Positions 12,501-23,610 of a stretch of 64,000 nucleotides of DNA are shown here, in pieces (position 1 is the first letter of the stretch; every line of letters begins with the position of its first letter). The notes beneath the pieces are model-generated. The model was not told the DNA's origin, did not search any database, and saw only the letters and a list, made by a program, of their open reading frames with translations. The stretch lies in NCBI GenBank assembly GCA_022749755.1, contig CM040446.1, positions 15,338,367 to 15,402,366 of the forward strand, in the 5' to 3' direction. The stretch is from Azadirachta indica. Taxonomy: Eukaryota; Streptophyta; Magnoliopsida; Sapindales; Meliaceae. The position numbers and the translations under genes were made by a program.

Positions 12501-13494
12501 GAGTACCCATCCTTGTTAGGTAACAAGATTAAACAATTAAAAGGAGAAAACGAAACGTGGACACCTTTAAAAAGTTATTAGTTTCCTTACTTTCAAATCT
12601 TTTCCAAGTTTTCCAGCCAAAGCTAGTAGTAAAGTAGTCTTCCCAGAGTTTGGAGGGCCTAAGAGTAATGTCAATCTGCAAAACGAGATTGGAATTGGAA
12701 TTAATGTTCGAACTTTGAACATTTTATGTTTGATATTTCTGAGACAATATGTTATCACCTTCGGGGTTTGATGATTCCGCTGACATCGCGAAGAATTGGT
12801 AATGGTTTCTTTCTACTCCGAAGAACGTGAAGATAATTCAAGAATCCCTGCACAGTGAAACAGACAAATCTTCCGTTCAAGTACAAGACGAAAAGGTGTC
12901 AGACATAACACAACATAGAGGTGGATTTACTGGATTCCAAAATATAAATACTTACGTCTAACATATTGGCACAGAAATTGAAGATCGTTGGTAAAGCTCT
13001 ACTTCCTATATAAGCTTCTGCGTCAACATTTAAGTGATCAAACCTGACTTCAATAGTAGGAATTTCAATCCCTACTCTGTAATTTAAGAAAATAAATAAT
13101 CAAAATGGGTTTGAGGAGACAAACTGCAGAAATCTGAACCAAACTTTGACTGGACTGGAACTTACTTATCAATGCGGTCCTTGAGCTTCAACAAGAATTT
13201 CTCATTGTCTTCCTCAGCAATTTTGATTAACCTCTCAAGCAAATTTCTTCTCTCAATGAATCCAAGACTCTTGATATCAATCTCTCTAGCTTGACCGTCA
13301 GCTTCAGCGAGTATACCTCTCTGCATGCGCAAATAGGTTGGAAGTCTTTCAATAGCTGCCCATTTCAAAGCTTCTTCATCATCGATGTCTTCTCGAGAAG
13401 CCCTGGAAAAAACTTCCATGCCATCATTTCTCCATATGCTAGAATAGCCTAAACGTGCACTATTGATTCTAAACGAACTTTCTGTAGCATCCAT
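6569..13494 (-). CDS. Full-size PDR-type ABC transporter, subfamily G (PDR gene 1)
   Basis: I can splice 22 exons in frame to 1442 residues. In transcript order they are 13166-13494, 12956-13076, 12759-12847, 12591-12675, 12332-12491, 12121-12251, 11802-11892, 11392-11693, 10998-11279, 10542-10858, 10305-10465, 10114-10217, 9847-10003, 9525-9769, 8956-9288, 8509-8799, 8334-8417, 8102-8235, 7612-7839, 7352-7523, 6938-7192 and 6569-6826. The layout is NBD-TMD-NBD-TMD, typical of plasma-membrane exporters of terpenoids and other metabolites. NBD1 has Walker [10 protein letters not shown] (about 186-194), signature [11 protein letters not shown] and Walker [12 protein letters not shown]2 has Walker [10 protein letters not shown] (about 890-898), signature [10 protein letters not shown] and Walker [16 protein letters not shown] hallmarks include [21 protein letters not shown]. 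It resembles the Nicotiana PDR1 clade. The start at MDATE is shared with gene 2. Exon 14 is a fusion of two ancestral exons (see findings). No stop or frameshift was seen. Confidence 0.92.
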
Positions 13495-14067
13495 TTCCAG
13501 TGCTGCACCAGTAACACTCAATGGCAATGCTGTCCTGTATTATAACCCAACAAGACCAACAAAGTCTTCTTCTAAAACAACTTAAGAAGAATCCCCGAAT
13601 TTTAGGGCAGAAACATCTCAGTATCTGATACGGTCTTGATTTTTCTTGAAAGTATTTACGAATGCACAGAGAGATGCAAACAATCTCTGTAACAAATGGC
13701 CCAAGCTTGCCTACGTGGTAAGGCTGAGGGGTGGCAGCTAACACCTGCGTGTGCCGCTGCAATTGGGTTAGAATAATGATAAAAAAATTTAAGAAAATTT
13801 CTACGTTGGCTATTGGAAGGCCAGAAGAAATCAAACTGAGTAAGAAAGAAAAGAATGGAAACCGAGTAGAGAAGAAGAAATTTAAAAAAAAAACTGAGGA
13901 ATGAAAGAAAATTTAGGAGGAAAAGGATTGACGTATGGTTTGAATTATATCTTTTTTAGTAATTAAGTAGTTGATATATTTTTAAAATTAGAACAATTAT
14001 GCTATAGTTATGTATCGGTTGTAACGGTTAATTTTTGTAGCTGCCTAGGCCCTTAGCTACGCCAATC
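13495..14067. other. 5' flank of PDR gene 1
   Basis: This is upstream sequence of PDR gene 1. An in-frame ATG 11 codons upstream (13527) would add MPLSVTGAALE, but that stretch is not conserved in gene 2, so I kept the downstream start. No clear TATA box was found by eye. Confidence 0.35.
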
Positions 14068-14180
14068 CCTTCTTCATCATCGATATCTTCATCGGAGAAG
14101 ACTTGCCAAAAACTTCTATGTTATTGTTTCTCCATACTCTGGAACTGCCTAAACATGCACTATTGATTCTAAACTAAACT
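14068..14180 (-). pseudogene. Relic of a third PDR transporter, exon 1 fragment
   Basis: About 110 bp align with exon 1 of both PDR genes: the shared CTTCTTCATCATCGAT, GTTTCTCCATA and CATGCACTATTGATTCTAAA tracts run in the same order. The minus strand reads FRINSACLGSS then VWRN, as in the intact genes ([15 protein letters not shown]). A frameshift falls near the region that should read SREDIDDEE. Nothing else of a PDR is recognisable beside it, so it is a leftover of an older copy or of an unequal crossover. Confidence 0.7.
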
Positions 14181-14995
14181 CAAGGAATTTTTCTCAAATT
14201 AAAAACCAACTGATTAATTCAAAATTATTTTATGTAAGATTGCTTTCCATAAAATCATTTAGCTAATAATAATGAAAGTTTATCATTTTCATTAATGTTT
14301 TGAATCTAGTAAATGTTGACAGATCTTAATTGAGAAAAAATCAGACGCGATAAAGGTACTGTAATTTAAAAACAAAACAATTTACGTGCCTCCTCCGAGA
14401 TTTATAAAAACCACAAGTAGATGAAAGATTTGTAAAAATTTACAAACACCTCCCTTTCTACTGGCATGGGAGCTATCTGTCTGCCGGTGGTTTTTGTAAA
14501 TTTTAGTGGGGGTAAAAATGTGAATATATCACAAGAAAAATGATGCAGACGCGAGGATTTATAGGAAGGGAAAACAAAATATAAGGACCTCTATGTATGT
14601 TTTCTTTTCCATAGAGTTTGTTTTCAGGCCGAACCATGTAAATTTCCCGAGGAATCCACCAATTGGGCTTTAGCCCAGGGATTTAGATAATTGCTTTAGG
14701 CTTGGTAATATAATTTAGTGTGTTAAGACTCATCCACGCATTGATCTTCCCCTCGTCGTGATAAATCATTAACAAAAGAACCACAAAATCATAATCTGGC
14801 GGTAAACACGGAAGTGAAGGACTATCATTGAGGAAGTGCATGAGAAACGTGAGCTTCTAATTTGAATTCGCCGCATTTTACTTCTCTTTCTCTCTCTCTC
14901 TGTGTCTTGAATTGGATTAAGAGCTCCCACGCGCTTTACTAGCAACTTAAATTACACACGCTATAATGGCAGATTGAGACCACCATATTTATTCG
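14181..14995. other. Intergenic, no gene recognised
   Basis: AT-rich DNA with a short CT run near 14885-14902. It may contain the promoter or 5' leader of the interrupted ORF that starts at 14996. I see no other feature. Confidence 0.3.
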
Positions 14996-15178
14996 ATGAC
15001 TGTTGGTTCAATCATCAGCATCATTCGCGATTTTATAGACTCAACGGTCGATGATGGACAGTTCCATCAGACAAACTTGCTCGTTAAGACACACGGAATC
15101 ACCCTCCGTGCTCAATTTTTTACTCGTCACTTTCAACAACGCGGAGCCAGTCTCTCCGTTCTCGTGGCTGGTTTCTCA
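14996..15178 (+). pseudogene. Unrecognised ORF cut by the copia element
   Basis: An open frame begins MTVGSIISIIRDFIDSTVDD and reaches the left border of the copia LTR at 15179. The sequence is GC-richer and more codon-like than its surroundings (LLVKTHGITLRAQFFTRHF), which suggests it was coding, and a CT-rich leader precedes it. Beyond the element (from 21268) the frame would continue for only about eight codons before a stop. I do not recognise the protein. It could be the first exon of a gene destroyed by the insertion, possibly the same one whose remains lie at 23611-24215, but nothing proves this. Confidence 0.3.
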
Positions 15179-15568
15179 TGTTAGAATTTTTTAACATGAT
15201 TTTTTATCATTTTAAATAAGAACGTATATTATACAGTTCTGTCAGGTTTTATGTAATTCATTACATATTCTATCAGTTGTTATACGTTCTAACAGTTTCT
15301 GACAATTAAATGGTTACACGTTTTGGTAGTTTATGACGGTTTTTTTATGATTTTTGTGATAAATATATGTTTTCTCTTGGTTAGGTCTCTAAGCCAACAA
15401 TTTCTCTTTAAGAAATATACACCATCGTATAGAAATTGTAAGGTTTTCATCACTAAATTGTAAAAGACAACAATGGCAGGAGGTATATCTTTTGGGTTTA
15501 ATTCCGTATTTAATCTATATGCTATTGTAATTTATAAAAAATGCTAGATCGTATATGAAATTCTAATA
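15179..15568 (+). repeat. 5' LTR of copia element 1
   Basis: A 390-bp direct repeat of 20884-21262. It contains extra CAGTT-type sequence in its middle that is missing from the 3' copy. Confidence 0.9.
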
Positions 15569-16429
15569 TTTGGTATCAGAGCCATTATTTTGCCTCTGCT
15601 TTATTTTTTGTTAAATTCGGTTAAAGGATTATTATTTAGAAAATCGAATTTATTGTCGAGTATTATTGATTAATAATAATACTAGAAATCATTATGAAAT
15701 CGGATTACTGGTTTGGGATTTGATTTGATGATTTTTGTTTCTAGAATCAAATAAAAGATAATTCGTTTCTGTAATAAAAAAAAAAAATTAATTTGTTGGA
15801 GGTTGAAGACAATGTCATATGATATGTCATCTGCTATATGCTAAATAATATGTCTTTTTTTGCATGATATTGTATGACATGTCATATGCTTATGTAAAAT
15901 AATAAGGCATGTCATTTTTGAAATGACTTAATATGACATGTAGTTTTTATTTGTGAAATCGTATGACATGTCGTTTCTATTATTTTGTATGTTATAATAA
16001 ATAATAACATGCAGCTTATTTAATTATTTTGGGACATATAATTGAAATTATGTCTTATTTTTCATACAATTTATATAACCAATTTATGATTAAAATTAAA
16101 TATCTATGATTCGTATAATTTTGATTAATTAAGGATTAGCCACAGCATCTTTAATTATTCAACATTATATTTTAAGTATTTTAGGATCATGTATAAGAAA
16201 TTGACATTACTTGTAATTAATCATATTTAATATAATAAATTTTATCCCACAAGAATTTTTATTATATTTATATGATTAATTAGAATAAAATATCAAATTA
16301 TTTTCTTAATTACCTACAGAAATTAGGAAAAGGAATATAATTTGATGGTTTTATTATAAAGATTTATATATATATATATATATAATATGAATATGCTTGA
16401 ATTAAAACTTTAGCCCACAGGCAAGTTTT

Positions 16430-19400
16430 ATGTTCATTGATTCATATTTTATAACATGGTTTACATTGGTAAAACATGATATCTGTTTATTAGTCTCAAT
16501 TCACATTATATATAAGCATGTATGTTTAATTTATGCAGTTATACAATCTGCAAATTGTTCTGATATCAAATGTGACATTCCTGAGTTGAAAGGTGATAAT
16601 TATAAGGTTTGGAAGGAAAAAATTCTCCTTCATTTAGGGTGGATGGACATTGATTATGTTATATGGAAAGACAAACCAATTATTACCGAAATCAGCAGTC
16701 AAGCTGAAATTACTCTTTATGAACGATGGGAGCGATCTAATCGCTTAAATATGATGTTCATAAAAACTAAAATTTCGGCTGGTTATTCGGGGTTCAGTCG
16801 ATTAGCATGATAATGTCAAGGCATTATTGAAGGCAATTGATGAACAATTTGAAACTTTAGATAAAGCACTTGTTAGCACCCTAATTATTAAGTTTTCATC
16901 TATGAGGCTCACCAATGTTAGAGGTGCGCATGAGCACATTATGCAAATAAGGGACATTGTGGCTCAATTAAAAGCTCTTGAGGTTGAAATGTCTGAGTCT
17001 TTTCTTGTGCACTATATACTGAACACTCTTCCATAAGCATATGGACCCTTCAAAATCTCCTATAACACGCATAAAGATAAATGGTCAATTAATGAACTAT
17101 TGACCATGTGTGTTCAAGAAGAAGGAAGGCGAACAATGGAATTGGGTGAAAGTGCATTTATGGCAACACAAGGGAAGAACAAAGGGCAAGCCAAACAGAA
17201 AGGGAAAGGTAAAATACCTCCTCAAACAAAAATTAAAAAAGAATCCAAGTGCTTCTTCTGCAAGAAAAAAAGACACATGAAGAAGAATTGTTCTAAGTTT
17301 CAAAAATGGCTTGAGAAGAAAGGTAATTCAATCTCATTTGTTTGTTATGAATCTAATACAATTGAAGCTAGTCATAACACATGGTGGATTGATTCTGGTT
17401 CTACAATCCATGTTGCAAATACCTTGCAGGGTATGCAAAACCTAAGGAAGCCAGTGGGTAGTGAGCAGTGCATCTATTCAAGAAATAAGATGCGTTCATA
17501 TGTAGAGGCAATTGGAACATGTAGTTTAATTTTAAGTAGTGGTTTTGTTTTGAGTTTAGAAAAGACATTTTATATTCCAACTTGTTTAAAAATTTAATTT
17601 CTGTTTCAAGACTTATACCATTTAGTTATTCCTTTAATTTTTCAAATACTTCTTTTAATTTATTTTACAAATATGATCTTGTTGGGAATGGTGCATTGTC
17701 TGATGGTCTTTTCTGTATTAATTTACAAAACAATACCTCTTATGATGTGATGCATGTTCAAACTGGTATTAAACGATGTGTTATGAATGAAAATTCCTCT
17801 ATTTTGTGGCACTGGAAATTAAGACATATCTCTCTAGAAAGAATTAAAAGATTAGTAAATGATGGAGTACTTAATATTTTGAATTTTACTGATTTTAATA
17901 CTTGTTTGAATTGCATAAAGAAAAAGCAGACCAACAAGACAAAGAAAGGTGCCAAAAGGAGTTCAAATAAATTAGAGATCATACATTCAAATATTTGTAG
18001 TCCAGACATGGACTCGTATGGTCAGAAATACTTCATCTCTTTTATAAATGATTACTCACGATATATATATCTCTACTTGCTTAAGAATAAAAATGAAGCA
18101 CTAGATGCTTTTAAAGTTTTCAAAGCCAAAGTAGAGAACCAATGTGGAAAACAAATTAAGATTGCGAGAACAGACAGAGGTAGAGAATATTATGGTAGAT
18201 ATACTGAGGATGGACAAATATTTGGTCCATTTGTGAAGTTTCTTCAAGAACAAGAGATAGTTGCCCAATACACCATGCCTAGTTCTCCAGACCAGAATGG
18301 TGTAGCAGAAAGAAGAAATCGAACGTTAATGGACATGGTATGGAGTATGTTTAGCAATTCTAAGCTTCCTAAATCATTGTGGACTGAAGCTCTTAAGACG
18401 GTAGTGTATATATTGAACCGGGTTTCAACCAAGGCTGTGCCAAAAACGCCTTTTGAATTATTTAAAGGTTGGAAACCGAGTTTGCGACATGTACGCGTTT
18501 GGGGATGTCTGTCTGAAGTAAGAGTTTATAATCCACAAGAAAAGAAACTAGACCCAAGGACCATTAGTGGATATTTTATTGGATATGCTGAAAAGTCTAA
18601 AGGGTACAGATTCTATTGTCCATCTTATACCATTAGGATTGTGGAATCAATAAATGCAAAATTTCTTGAAAATGACTTAATTGGTGGAAATGATCAATTT
18701 CAAGAAATTATTTCTGAGAGAGATCATATTGCTCAACTATCCACTTCAAGTGATAGATTGATTGTCATTCATAATTTTCCTCAAGTCCAACCGGGTGTTG
18801 AGTAACCAATCATTGAAATTCCACAAGTAACCGATAATCCAGTAGATCAATCTGTTCAAGAATTACCAGAAAATTTTGAACAAACAGTTGAACAACACAT
18901 TCTTCAGGAAAATGTTGATACAACATTAAGGAGATCTACTAGATTAAAGAAATCAGCAATTCCTAATGATTATGTTGTGTATCTACAAGAATCTGTCTAT
19001 AACATTGGAGCCGAAAATGATCCAGAAACGTTTTCACAAGCTATGAGTTGCAAAGAATCAAATTTATGGTACGATGCAATGAAAGATGAGATGATTTCTA
19101 TGGCATCTAATAGAGTTTGGGATCTTGTTAACTTGCCTAAAAGTGCAAAAGCCATAGGATGTAAATGGGTCTTTAAAACCAAGAAATACTCATCAGGCAA
19201 TATTGAGAGATACAAAACAAGACTCGTTGCCAAAGGATTCACTCAATAGGAAGGAATTGATTACAAAGAGACATTTTCTCCTGTATCCAAGAAAGATTCC
19301 TTTCGTATAATTATGGCATTAGTTGCACATTTTGACTTGGAATTGCAATAAATAGATGTGAAAATGACTTTTCTCAATGGAGATTTAGAGGAAGAAGTTT

Positions 19401-20587
19401 ACATGAATCAACCAGAAGGATTTTTCTCTAGTAATGGCGAGCATTTGGTTTGCAAGCCCAAGAAATCCATATATGGCTTGAAACAAGCCTCCCGTCAATG
19501 GTATTTGAAATTTCATGATGTTATTTCTTCATTTGGTTTTGTAGAAAATATCATGGATCAATGTATATACCAGAAGGTCAGTGGGAGCAAAATATGTTTC
19601 TTAATTCTATATATGGATGACATTCTACTTGCATCTAGTGATAAGGTGTTGCTTTATAAGGTGAAACAATTTCTCTCTGAAAATTTTGACATGAAAGATA
19701 TGGGTGATGCATCTTATGTCATTTGTATTAAGATACATAGAGATAGATTTCGAGATATTCTAAGTCTATCTCAAGAGACCTATATCAATAAAGTTTTAGA
19801 GAGATTTCGGATGAAAGATTGTTCACCAAGTATAGCACCTATTGTGAAAGGTGACAGATTTAACTTGAACCAATGTCCAAGGAATGATCTTGAAAGGGAA
19901 CAAATGCAAAACATTCAGTTTGCTTCTGCTATTGGAAGTTTAATATATGCTTAGGTTTGCACCAGACCTGACATTGTATTTGCTGTTGGAATGTTGGGAA
20001 GATATCAGAGTAATCTTGATTTAGACCATTGGAGAGCTGCAAAGAATGTTATGAGGTACCTTCAAGGAACAAAGGATTATATACTTATGTATAGACGAAC
20101 AAATAATTTGGAAGTGACTGGATACTCAGATTCAGATTTTGTTGGCTGTGTTGATTCACGAAAGTCAATATCTGGATACATTTTTATGTTTGCCGGTGGA
20201 GTTGTATCTTGGAGGAATGCAAAGCAAACTTTGACTGCTACTTCTACTATAGAGGATGAGTTCGTATTTTGTTTTGAGGCTACCTCGCATGGTGTATGGA
20301 TGAAGAATTTCATATCTGGGCTTAAGATCGTGGATTCAATTTTTAGGCCATTAAAGATATATTGTGATAATTCAGCTGCAGTTTTTATGGTTAAAAATAA
20401 TAAAAGTGGTAGTCGAAACAAGCACATCGACATTAAGTATTTAGCCATAAGAGAACGTATTAAAGATAAAACAGTGATTATTGAACACATTAGCACTGAA
20501 TTGATGATTGCTGATCCTTTGACAAAAAGCATGCCACCATTGAAATTTAAAGATCATGTAGATCGAATGAGACTTGATTCCTTTTGA
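16430..20587 (+). pseudogene. Decayed copia gag-pol polyprotein
   Basis: The polyprotein frame is broken into pieces. Gag is at 16430-17035 with a stop near 16808 and another near 17034. The zinc knuckle CFFCKKKRHMKKNC and the protease motif WWIDSGST lie in 17100-17597. After a frameshift, integrase runs 17582-18805 with HWKLRHISLERI and GVAERRNRTLMDM. Reverse transcriptase is in pieces from 18977 to 19954 with YMDDILLAS, and RNase H is at 19991-20587. In-frame stops also occur near 19247, 19348 and 19952. The integrase reads HSNICSP where the family normally has the first catalytic Asp (usually HTDICGP), so a catalytic residue is lost too. It cannot be autonomous. Confidence 0.9.
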
Positions 20588-20883
20588 TGTTTTTCGTTAT
20601 AAGAACGAATGTTGATTGTAATGAAATTCTATTTATGTTATGATATTTTCTCATATTTGATTATCAATTGTGTACACATTTATTAATTGAGAAATATCAT
20701 TTATGTTTGAACCTAAAATAAACATAGGGTTTATTCATTATTAATACTGATAATTGTTTAAGAGACATAATGCATAGTGATACATGGAAGATAATAATTG
20801 TTTATAGATAACCTATTGCCATGATTCTATGTATTTTGTCTCTTATTATAGTAAATGATGAAATTATGGACCAAGTGGGAGAA

Positions 20884-21262
20884 TGTTAGAATTTTTTAAC
20901 TGTAAGTGGCCCATGATCTTTTATCATTTTAAGTGGGAACGTGTATTATACAGTTCTGTCAGTTTTTGTGCAGTTCATTACATGTTTTATGGCAGTTTTT
21001 TTATGCTTTCTGTGATGGGCAGAGCCTATAAATACATGTTTTCTCTTGGTTAGGTTCCTAAGCCAACAATTTCTCTTTAAGAAATATACACCATCGTATA
21101 GAAATTGTAAGATTTAGAAAAACCATAAACCGGTAATTTTTCATCACCAAATTGTAAAAGATGACAATGACAAAAGATATGTCTTTTGGGTTTAATTTCG
21201 CATTTGATCTATATGCTATTGTGATTTGTAAAGCATGTTAGATCGTATATGAAATTCTAATA
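20884..21262 (+). repeat. 3' LTR of copia element 1
   Basis: The 379-bp copy of the LTR, preceded by the polypurine tract. It keeps a cleaner TATA-like CCTATAAATA (about 21026-21035) than the 5' LTR. Confidence 0.9.
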
Positions 21263-22260
21263 TCTCCCTCTCAAAATCCCAACGAACAGTTTAAAATACT
21301 AATTTCTCTCGGTACGATTTAGCTCCATTTTACTTATTTTTAAGCTCTGTCTTCATTCTTATTTCTCTGCTCAAGTGCACGTCGTCTCAAATTTTCAGAG
21401 CTGTTTAATCGATTCTTAATCCTCGTGTCGACGTCGTGTTTCCTGTATGTTTTCTACTGCATTGCTACAATTTTCTTGTGTTTATGTTCACGGATGTTTT
21501 ATTTTTAAATTTGCATTTGTTCACGTATTCATCAAATTTCTTATTAACAAATTTCATTTTCCCTCGTTGCATCTTGCTCTGGCCTCTTTTGGTAGTATAT
21601 CTTCTTTTATTATTTTCTTTTTATTTTTGCACGAATTTTTGCTTCAATATTCTGCGCTTCTTTTGTTCTTTTGAATATCCAAATATATTTTATTCTGGTG
21701 ACTCGAACTTTGGCCTAAGTTTTTGATTTTTTTTCGCCTCCTTGTTTTTTCCACGGCAGTTCATTAATTATTCACATTTCTATGCTTGCCGCCATTTTTG
21801 CTTTCTATTTGCTAAATGGTGTTGCCGCTGTACTGAACCGTGACTGTTCTCATGGACTTCATTCTTTCATCTCTTTTGTTTGCTGCAATTTTGTCTATTT
21901 TAGTGGATCATTTATATCTGTATGTTTATGCACTTGATTGTCTACATTCATGGGTGCACACAACTGGACGACATTATTTTGAGGCTTCTTCATCATATTC
22001 GGCTGTTTATTTGCAGTTTTATTGAATGATCTCGCAGTCGTTATTTTACTTTTTGCCTTTGATTAATATTTGTGTCTCTTATGTTTTGTGGTTGCTGCCT
22101 ATAAGTAAATTAAAGTATTTACTCCTCCCACTAGTGTGAATTCTTATTTTGGTTTCTGTTTTTGAGCGCTTTCCAATACATCCATATATATATATATATA
22201 TACATATTTCTTTAATTTTGAAATTGATTTGGTTTTAAGAATTCAAAAAGGTCAATTGTC
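21263..22260. other. Region without a recognised gene, possibly 5' leader and intron
   Basis: T-rich DNA with several long but featureless open frames (for example 21436-21726, mostly Phe/Leu from poly-T). It reads like a leader and intron upstream of the pseudogene at 23611. A (TA)n run is at about 22185-22202. Confidence 0.3.
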
Positions 22261-23400
22261 TTAATTTATTTACTGGTTTTAAAATTTCGCCAGATAACTT
22301 TAACATTATTGAAACATTTTGGGGCGCTGGTTCTTTATTTTGAATATTAATAATTTAGGCCCAAACACTATGTTTATTTTGTTGGTACCGTATGTATTTG
22401 AAAAGCTGTAATTTGACCCCCTAACTTATTCACTGTTTTTAAAACTTTGGCCAACTAATTTTAACATGTAAACATTTGTGGGCCCAGTTTTTGTTTTCAC
22501 ATATCAAAAATATGCACCCATAAAGTTATTAATTGAGGCCCGCATCTTTGATGAGTAATCCATTTACCACTTAAGTTATTTACTATTTTAAAAACTTTGG
22601 CTAGATGACTTTATCTTTTAAAAATTTTGGCCCCCAATTTTAATTTTTTCATATTAATAATTCAGACTCAAATTATAATTGTTTTTATTTGTTCCTATGC
22701 ATCTTTGAGAAGCTATCAATTTACCTATTTATTTATTTAGAGTCCGTTTGATATAACTTTTCAAATAGAGTATTTTAAAATAGATTTTTTACTCGTAAAA
22801 CTTTTATGAGTAGAGTTTTTAACAAAAATTTATTAATCGTTTGATTATCATAAATGACTTTTGAAAAAAATTTGAATAATTACTTTAATAGACAGATTTT
22901 TAATGTTTTATTTTCAAAAAATTATGTAAAATTTTTAAAATAAAATAAGGGTATTTTAAACAATTTTATCTTTTAAAAAAGTTGGAAAAACTCTACTGCC
23001 AAAAGTCTAAATTTTGGGTTTCTTTTAATAGAAGGAAAACAGTTTTTTTAATTTTCAAAAGATTTTTTTCATTGTCAACCAAATGACATTAAAAAATTTG
23101 AAAAGAGTTTTTATTATTAAAAAAGCTCTTTTGACTAATAAAAAACCCAAACCAAACGGGCACTTACTGTTTTTAAGACTTCGGTCTCTGGCTTTAGCTT
23201 TTAGACGGTTTGCCCCCAGTTTCTTCGTTTGTGCATGTTCAGACCCATAAAGAATATTAAGTTATATTTGGCCCCTACATTTTTTAAAAGCTATCAATGT
23301 TAGGAGCCCTTAATATATTTACTTGTTTTAAAATTTTGGCCAAGCAACTTTACCTTCTAAGCATATTGTCCCCCTAGTTCCTAATTTTTAGCTCCAAAAT
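22261..23400. repeat. Five degenerate tandem repeats of about 155 bp, interrupted by a MITE
   Basis: The anchor TTTACTG(T/G)TTTTAAAA..TTGGCC recurs with the C of the anchor at 22273, 22433, 22583, 23167 and 23322. After removing the 427 bp of MITE plus target duplication, the spacings are 160, 150, 157 and 155 bp. Each unit also holds an (A/G)ACTTTA or ATTTTAACAT segment, a run of C (GGCCCCC-like) and an AAGCTATCAAT-like tail. No open frame is shared. Divergence among units is high, so it is an old array. Confidence 0.7.
22740..23163 (-). mobile_element. MITE, Tourist-like, copy B
   Basis: A 424-bp element flanked by TTA (22737-22739 and 23164-23166). The ends are GAGTCCGTTTGATA and, read from the other side, GTGCCCGTTTGGTT: a terminal inverted repeat around CCGTTTG as in PIF/Harbinger MITEs. 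Removing it with one TTA restores the TTTACTGTTTTT anchor of the surrounding tandem repeat, which confirms the boundaries. It is an inverted relative of the copy in PP2C intron 2. Confidence 0.78.
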
Positions 23401-23610
23401 TGACATTAATGTCAAAGCTTAGTAGATACTGATGTCTAAGTATATTCAAAATATATATTCCTAAACTCATATTTATAATCTATATGATGTAATAGCCACG
23501 TGATCATATGAATGTAAATGTCACATCATTTTTATAAATATGATAAATTAAATGCTTGTTCTATTTTATCAAATTATTCCTAATTAAATTGCCTTAATTA
23601 ATTAATTTCA

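Larger units (their letters stand above)
15179..21262 (+). mobile_element. Ty1/copia LTR retrotransposon 1, degenerate
   Basis: A 6084-bp element with LTRs at 15179-15568 and 20884-21262. The LTR ends form the inverted pair TGTTAGAATT / AATTCTAATA. The primer binding site TGGTATCAGAGCC (15571-15583) is complementary to initiator Met-tRNA. The polypurine tract AAGTGGGAGAA (20873-20883) abuts the 3' LTR. Flanking 5-mers are TCTCA (15174-15178) and TCTCC (21263-21267), a target duplication with one later change. The domain order gag, protease, integrase, reverse transcriptase, RNase H marks it as copia. The two LTRs differ by many substitutions and an indel, so the insertion is old. Confidence 0.93.

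Noticed and set aside
13495..13527. Upstream in-frame ATG for PDR gene 1 (MPLSVTGAALE)
   Set aside because: The stretch has no counterpart in PDR gene 2, whereas the MDATE start is shared; the downstream ATG is preferred.
16365..16386. TA dinucleotide runs here and at many other places (for example 25055, 36410, 46093, 62334, 63836)
   Set aside because: Plain AT microsatellites common in plant DNA; no spacer-repeat structure, so not CRISPR-like or origin-like.
18997..20532. Minus-strand frames opposite copia element 1
   Set aside because: Antisense shadows of the reverse transcriptase and RNase H region.
21436..21726. 96-codon frame rich in Phe and Leu
   Set aside because: Produced by T-rich leader or intron DNA; overlapping frames are equally open and no protein family fits.
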